From: Diphasiastrum complanatum
Lineage: Eukaryota > Streptophyta > Lycopodiopsida > Lycopodiales > Lycopodiaceae
Assembly (NCBI GenBank): GCA_029204225.1
Contig: CM055097.1
Span: 5,313,125 to 5,377,124 of the forward strand
Length of the DNA: 64,000 nt
Reading direction: 5' to 3'
Notes under the pieces: generated by a model
Seen by the model: the letters and a program-made list of their open reading frames with translations, nothing else
What the model was told of the DNA's origin: nothing
Database searches by the model: none
Shown here: positions 58,952-64,000 of the stretch, one piece after another
How the letters are laid out: the number at the start of each line of letters is the position of its first letter
Position numbering within the stretch: the stretch's first letter is position 1
Program-made: the position numbers and the translations under genes

Positions 58952-60810
58952 GTGCATCCCATTGTACAAGCAAGATCCAACTATCTTGGACCCCACCATC
59001 AGATGAATCTGAGATCTGGACGATCAATAGCAAGAAGGATAGCGAATCAAGCACCACACCTTCCCAGATTAGCAACTACGCAACAAGAGGCAGAACTGGA
59101 ACCAATGCCAATGGATCCAATGGATCAACTCGTACCTGTTGCTCCCTTGCAGGCAGTCCGAAGGGCACCTCGGATGGAGATACCAAAATACGAGGGATCA
59201 TTAGATCCCATCCGCTTCCTCCATATCTACAAACAAGCTTGTGAAATCTACGGCGATCGGACACCTGCAGAGAAATTGATGTTGCTCCCCATGTCACTAG
59301 TAGCGATGGCTCAAGGTTGGTTTTTCAATTTGTCAGAGGAAGAAAAATCCACCTAGGAAGCGGTTAAAGAAGCTCTCATCACGCGCTTTAAACCAAGGAA
59401 GTTCCTAGAAAACGCATTTCTCCTACTCAGCAAGGTCAAGATGGGAAAAAGAGAAAGGGTCAGGGACTATATTGAATGGGTAAAACATCTACGATCCGAG
59501 TGCAGTGCAGCCCTATCTCCCGATCATGCGGTGATCATGTGGTTCCTAGCAGGACTATCACGTAGCATCAAGAAGGAACTGAAACGACGGGAGCAGTATG
59601 CTACTCTACAAGAAGCTATGGAGGATGCCATCAAGGAAGAGGATGAGGGATCAGACGACGAATATCCATCCACCCATACTCCTACTCCCTTGATAGCATT
59701 GTCATCATCAAATGCTTCCGCTCTCTCCACAAAACTACTATTGGAACAGATGACAAAATTACACAAACAATAGATGGAGCAGCTTACGGTGCAGTTTGAT
59801 CAGAAACTGAAAGCCTTACAAGGAGCTATAGTAGCAATGCCAAATCTACCGGAACAAAACCAGCTACAGTATCCCCGACGCGAAAATGTATGGTGTTCAA
59901 TATGCACACAAAACCATACAGTGAACGAGTGCTTGATCCTAAAGCAAAATCTGAGATTGAACCATAAATTTTGCCATTTGTGCAATGCGACATTGCACGA
60001 TACGACATTTTGCCCATTTGACCCCCAGATTGTCCAACAGAAAAGGAGTTCTTATTATACTTCTTATCCATATCATCAAGGAGCACCAAATGCGGCACCG
60101 AGGTATGGTGGCACACCGAATAATCAACAACGTATGGCCTTACCTGCACCACCGGGGCCAGCCAATCAACAAGTGGCCCATGTAAACTTGACAGCAGTAG
60201 AACCCACCTCAACCTGAGCAGCACCAATGGTATGGGCCAGAGCCATATATGGATCCTGCCATAAATGAATATATTGCGGACTTTGCAGCTCAAACTCAGC
60301 ATCAAGGTGGCAGAAATTACAGCTGCTACGGATGTGGCAAAGGACACAGAATTGCTGAATATCCTTACAAGGGACAATATATATCCTTTTGTCGAGAATG
60401 CGGTTATGGACATTGTTTCAAGAATTGTCCATTGAGACTTGGGACTAGCGCACCATTGAACTTCATTGCAATACAATGAGCAACAGTTCCAGTGGGGATG
60501 CCACCGGAAAGGCAACATTTCCATGTCCGTGTGTTAGCCGTTACGCGAGCATAGAAGAGGAACGAAGTGGCTCCCTCACCACCACCATCGGTCACTGATG
60601 ACCAACCCTCAACTTCAGTTGCATATCCTAATGTGAGGGAAGAAAGGAGACAATACTAGAAGATACGACACTGGGTACTGAGAGCACAAGTGGAGGAAAA
60701 AGAGCAAGAAAAGGAAAACCCTATGGAACCTCCTGTTGATGACGAACAGGAACCACAAATGGGCTCACCATTGCGCACTGATCAAAACAATCCATTTTAT
60801 TTGTTCGGCC
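58952..60810 (+). pseudogene. Gag of the Asp-primed element, with several stops
   Basis: Gag starts at 58952 with a basic head (NLRSGRSIARRIANQ). The capsid core follows: IPKYEGSLDPIRFLHIYKQA, EKLMLLPMSLVAMAQGWFFN, then after a TAG near 59354 EAVKEALITRFKPRKFLENA, RVRDYIEWVKHLRSEC and IMWFLAGLSRSIKKEL. Past a TAG near 59771 come Cys/His knuckles: CSICTQNHTVNEC, CHLCNATLHDTTFC and, after another stop, a Cys-rich pair CYGCGKGH and CRECGYGHCFKNC. Proline-rich reading continues, broken, to about 60810 (NPMEPPVDDEQEPQMGSP). No protease, RT or integrase follows in this window. Only a few in-frame stops and little frame loss suggest a fairly young death. Confidence 0.8.
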
Positions 60811-60820
60811 ATCACAACTA

Positions 60821-60998
60821 GATCCAAGAAGATCATGTCAGATCAAGCTAGATCCATCAAGATTCAGCCAGATCTGGTGAGATCAGAGAAGATCCAACAA
60901 GATCCAAGAGAGATCCAGATCCAGATAGGATCAAGAGGAAAACAGATCATCAGATTACACCAACGAGGCCCCCAATTTGCAGATCAGAGACCTTGATC
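60821..60998. repeat. GATC-rich degenerate repeat
   Basis: Fourteen GATC tetramers occur in about 180 bases, mostly within phrases like AGATCCAACAA or AGATCAGAGA. It looks like a degenerate short tandem array on the purine-rich strand. It starts where gag reading ends. Confidence 0.7.
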
Positions 60999-61301
60999 TT
61001 AGTAACCATGGCAAAATAAGGACAAAATTCACCAAAACTGATGGATCTGCTACCAAATATCTATTAGAACTTCTAGGGAGTTACTAACAGTCAGATCTAC
61101 CATGGATGTAGTATATTACTAGTTTGAAAAAGTTAAAAATCAGAGAATCTCAAGATCTCATCAAAAAACACTCTAAAAGAGCACTTATTTCATGATTTTT
61201 GGAGATCCCCTGAGAGATAGCTCTTGAAACTTGGACAGTGACTAGATCTGACCTAGATGCATCTATGCAAATCTCTGCAAGAGTTGTTGATGAAAAAAAC
61301 A

Positions 61302-61740
61302 TCATTTTTTAGTGTGTGTGAGGGTTCCTAGAAGCAAAATCTTCAGAACCCTCGGCAGATCACTGACAAAGGTGTCTTCGCTTATTTTGAGTGTGAGGAC
61401 CTTCTTTCTTACGAAGAGGCGAGTCGATACATCTGAAGTGTCATAAATACTTGTAAGGATGTCCCACACTTCTTTGGAAGTGGTGCTGTTTGATAGATGA
61501 GCAATTTGAGTGTCCTTCAGATTCAAGGATACAATGGCAAGTGCTCTGCCATCCTTTGCTTCCCATGCTGGAAGCAGTTCAGGTTCTGTCGGTTTGGCTA
61601 TTGAACCATTTACGTATCCCCAAAGCTCCTTCTTGATCAAGATCATTCTCATCATAAACTTCCACATGTGGAAGTCATCTCCGTTGAATTTGTTGATCAA
61701 GCGAATCAACCTTCCATTGTAATTGAATAGCAGAGATAAA
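61302..61740 (-). pseudogene. Copia gag N-terminal fragment (minus strand)
   Basis: The minus strand reads INKFNGDDFHMWKFMMRMIL, KKELWGYVNGSIAKPTEPE, WEAKDGRALAIVSLNLKD and KEVWDILTSIYDTSDVSTR, then RKKVLTLKISED. This is the standard Copia gag opening, in a third Copia family distinct from A/B and C1/C2. It ends at 61302 with no nucleocapsid or pol. It interrupts the plus-strand element either by insertion or at a deletion joint. Confidence 0.8.
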
Positions 61741-61997
61741 ACACAAACTGAATGGACCAGCTCTATGGAAGTAGTGTCTGATCTTGAAAATCCAACCAAA
61801 AAAATAAGTTGTGCGAGCATTCACATCCTGGGAGGATTGAACCCTCGTAGAACCTTCGCAGGGCAGTCAAATCACCTTCTGAACTCTCGTGGACTTCTCT
61901 GATGTCTTAGAATTTTGTGAAGAAGGTCCCTGCCAAAATTTGGATGGAATTGAGAAAGGGAAAGTGGATTTCACCTAATATGCACTCTAAATTTTGC

Positions 61998-62005
61998 TAT
62001 ATAAG
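61998..62005 (+). promoter_or_regulatory. TATA-box-like sequence upstream of the accessory ORF
   Basis: GCTATATAAGGGC is a textbook plant TATA box on the plus strand, 250 bases upstream of the candidate start at 62248, with a pyrimidine-rich stretch between (62140-62245). It could drive the accessory ORF separately from the LTR. Motif evidence only. Confidence 0.35.
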
Positions 62006-62247
62006 GGCTGAATTCGAGTCATTTGTCACCTTTCCTAGCGAAGCTCTACTCAAATTTCGACCAAATTTTCCAAGTTCCTCAAATGTGACCAAACTTCATA
62101 CAAGCCATCATCTGCATACTTTGAATCCAGATTTGCATTCTGAACTACTATTACTACTATCCAACACTTGTTATCTACTGTTTCCATCACTTTTTACCTT
62201 TTCCACCGTTTTTTCTACTTTTTCGCACTTTAACTATCACTGCTAAC

Positions 62248-64000
62248 ATGGCCTCCTGATTTTCTGATGACTCTGGCACCAAGCAGGTGATCCAACGAGA
62301 AGTACTATAAGCCACCCAGATTTGGCCCTTGCCTTCTGATGCCCTGATTAAACCCTGGCTTCAGATTGCTGGCCCACTTCTTGAAGCAATGGATTTCTAC
62401 CCGGCACTTTTCATCTCTAACATTAACATGGGCCTCGTCCTTTATGCTTACACCACCTGGGATGCGCCGAAGTCGCATTTTCACTTCCTGTATCAGGGTA
62501 CCACGTACAAGGTATGGATTAACGTGGACTCAATGGTCATTGTCAACATTATGTCTGGTGACCGTCAGCCCATCTCTCATTATCAAGCAAAAGTTCTGAT
62601 AAAACCTTTCGTCACCCAGACTGCACCAAAAATTTTAATCCAAACTAACAACGAGTACCTGATAGAGGCTATCATGGAACCAGTCATTCAGGCGGCTGCG
62701 CATTTGTTGAACAACTTTCTGGTTGTTTCAACATTTCGCAACGATAGAATCCAGTCCACACTGCTGAGTCAAATTGTGGAGTCTTTCCTGGGATTCTCTG
62801 GCCCCACAGTTGTGCCATACGACTGGCATGCCTTCCTCATCCACAAATTAACAATCTCCATCAAACCAAACAATCGCGACCATATCACAATGGGTTCCCT
62901 GCTGTGTATCTTTGCCTATGCACTTCTCGAGGCGAAAGTGCATGGCTTTCGCCGTTCTAGCCTTTTATCATCCATTGTGTCATACACCTGTATCCTCCAT
63001 CCACCGCATTCACGTCTCCACCTGCTACCAAACGTCGTACCACCAGCATCACACCAGTAGCAGTTTTCGTTTCTACCACCACCACTTCCTCTTATGTTGT
63101 CGTTCCTCCTCCTTCTATTCTACCCACAACTGTTGCTTCTGTTTCCATGCCCATTTTCTCAGTCGATACTACTTCTCTCTCTATTCCATCTTCCACCACC
63201 CCTTCCATTACTATCGCATCCTCCATTACTCCCGTTCTCACCGCTCTCCCTCTCTAGTTCAATCTTGCTGATTCCCAGTTGTCTCCGGACACTCTGGAGT
63301 GGATGCAGGTCATCAACGTTTCACCACCACGCAGACCAGTTCTGTTCTATCTTCTCCTTATGTCCTCAACACCACCCTACAGTTCCCCTCTGTTCCATCC
63401 ATTCTCTCATTTGGACAAACTGTCTCCATCCTTGTTTTCACTTCTGTTCCTCCCACACCATCCATTTTTCCATCAAAGGCTGCCGAGGGAGACCAACCGT
63501 TGCCTGATGACGCATTTGTACAAACAATTTTTATTCCATCACCAAATTAGACAGATCTCACCGCCCTAGATGACAAAAGGTCACTGGAGAAACTCATTGA
63601 AGACAACGACGACGGTACTACCACACAAGCCCCTGCAAGCGCCAATGTATCGGCTACTCCAACAGACTTAACGACGACCTACCAAGCCTTGGGAACATTC
63701 ATCCAAGATGTGGTAGCAACCAGGGCCTCATTGGATAGCTAGGTACTCCAATTGGCAACCAGCAACACCCAGTTGCGAGCAGAAATCACGAAGCTGCAGC
63801 AAGAGCTCATGATTGCTCAACAACACGAACAAGATGGGCACTGGGAGCCTACAAAGCTGCAGCAAAAGGAGGACGACCTCAACCAGTATATCCAGAGCCT
63901 CTCCAAAGCGCTAACAGATGCCTCCACCAAGATGTGAGAGCTTCAGTCTGAAGCGTTCCAATGGCTTGTCTCCCTCCAGGTGCAACTCCAGATATATGAG
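62248..64000 (+). pseudogene. Degenerate accessory ORF: globular domain, S/T/P linker, coiled coil
   Basis: An ATG at 62248 is followed by two early stops, then a 243-codon frame (62329-63060) of unknown fold: IKPWLQIAGPLLEAMDFYPA, YTTWDAPKSHFHFLYQG, YKVWINVDSMVIVNIMSG, HLLNNFLVVSTFRNDR and RDHITMGSLLCIFAYALLEA. A frameshift leads into a Ser/Thr/Pro-rich linker (about 63060-63240 and 63330-63550; for example SIPSSTTPSITIASSITP), then DDKRSLEKLIEDNDDG, TYQALGTFIQDVVATRAS, and a coiled coil (QLRAEITKLQQELMIAQQ, KEDDLNQYIQSLSKALTDAS) that continues off the window. The C-terminal half lines up with the remnants at 35570-36418 and 39332-39799. I do not recognise the N-terminal domain. Confidence 0.6.

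Noticed and set aside
61830-61860. tRNA T-arm or box B on the minus strand (GGGTTCAATCCTC)
   Set aside because: No box A or D-arm lies 30-60 bases upstream on that strand, so it is a chance match.
62912-63507. His/Cys/Phe-rich ORFs overlapping the accessory ORF
   Set aside because: They are other frames of the pyrimidine-rich Ser/Thr/Pro linker; composition explains them.

Overview
This window is nuclear DNA of a land plant, most likely a seed plant with a large, retrotransposon-rich genome. A gymnosperm would fit, but that is inference. Two intact plant housekeeping genes with ordinary GT-AG introns support this, set in a dense background of old Copia and Gypsy (Ty3) LTR-retrotransposon pieces. 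There are no bacterial-style operons and no rRNA or functional tRNA genes that I can see.

Intact genes. (1) 33531-38488, plus strand: 3-hydroxy-3-methylglutaryl-CoA reductase, four exons splicing to 561 residues, the flux-controlling enzyme of the cytosolic mevalonate pathway. Intron 1 is 2.77 kb and holds transposon remnants. (2) 46579-49003, minus strand: a nine-exon cytosolic ascorbate peroxidase splicing to 245 residues with all catalytic residues kept. Its exons are too short to stand out as ORFs, so I assembled them from splice sites. (3) 8379-8759, plus strand: a small basic plant protein of uncertain family.

Layout. 1-7300 is AT-rich with decayed LTR-like repeats. 7300-9100 holds the small gene. 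9100-13490 has nothing recognisable. 13494-19053 holds two related Copia copies on the plus strand (A and B), joined head to tail with parts missing. 19037-24676 holds two Copia copies on the minus strand (C1 and C2), also joined as a chimera. 24867-32473 is bounded by a pair of 295-bp direct repeats and contains a Gypsy element with an initiator-Met primer site, gag, protease, RT and truncated LTRs. 32985-33130 is a tRNA-derived SINE candidate just upstream of HMGR. 39330-40310 is the 3' end of another LTR element (coiled-coil ORF plus LTR). 41741-42990 is a broken reading frame with amino-methyltransferase-like motifs. 53950-57547 holds two convergent, decayed, unrecognised gene remnants. 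57548-64000 is an LTR element with a tRNA-Asp primer site and gag, an unrelated Copia gag fragment, and then a degenerate accessory ORF that has its own TATA-like sequence.

The most interesting signal is the accessory ORF family. A related coiled-coil C-terminal region occurs three times (35570-36418, 39332-39799, 62248-64000). In one copy it lies directly upstream of an LTR related to the Asp-primed LTR at 57548. This suggests an LTR-retrotransposon family with an extra 3' gene in the env position. Second are the methyltransferase-like remnant and the HAE...CxxC remnant, neither of which looks like standard retrotransposon cargo.
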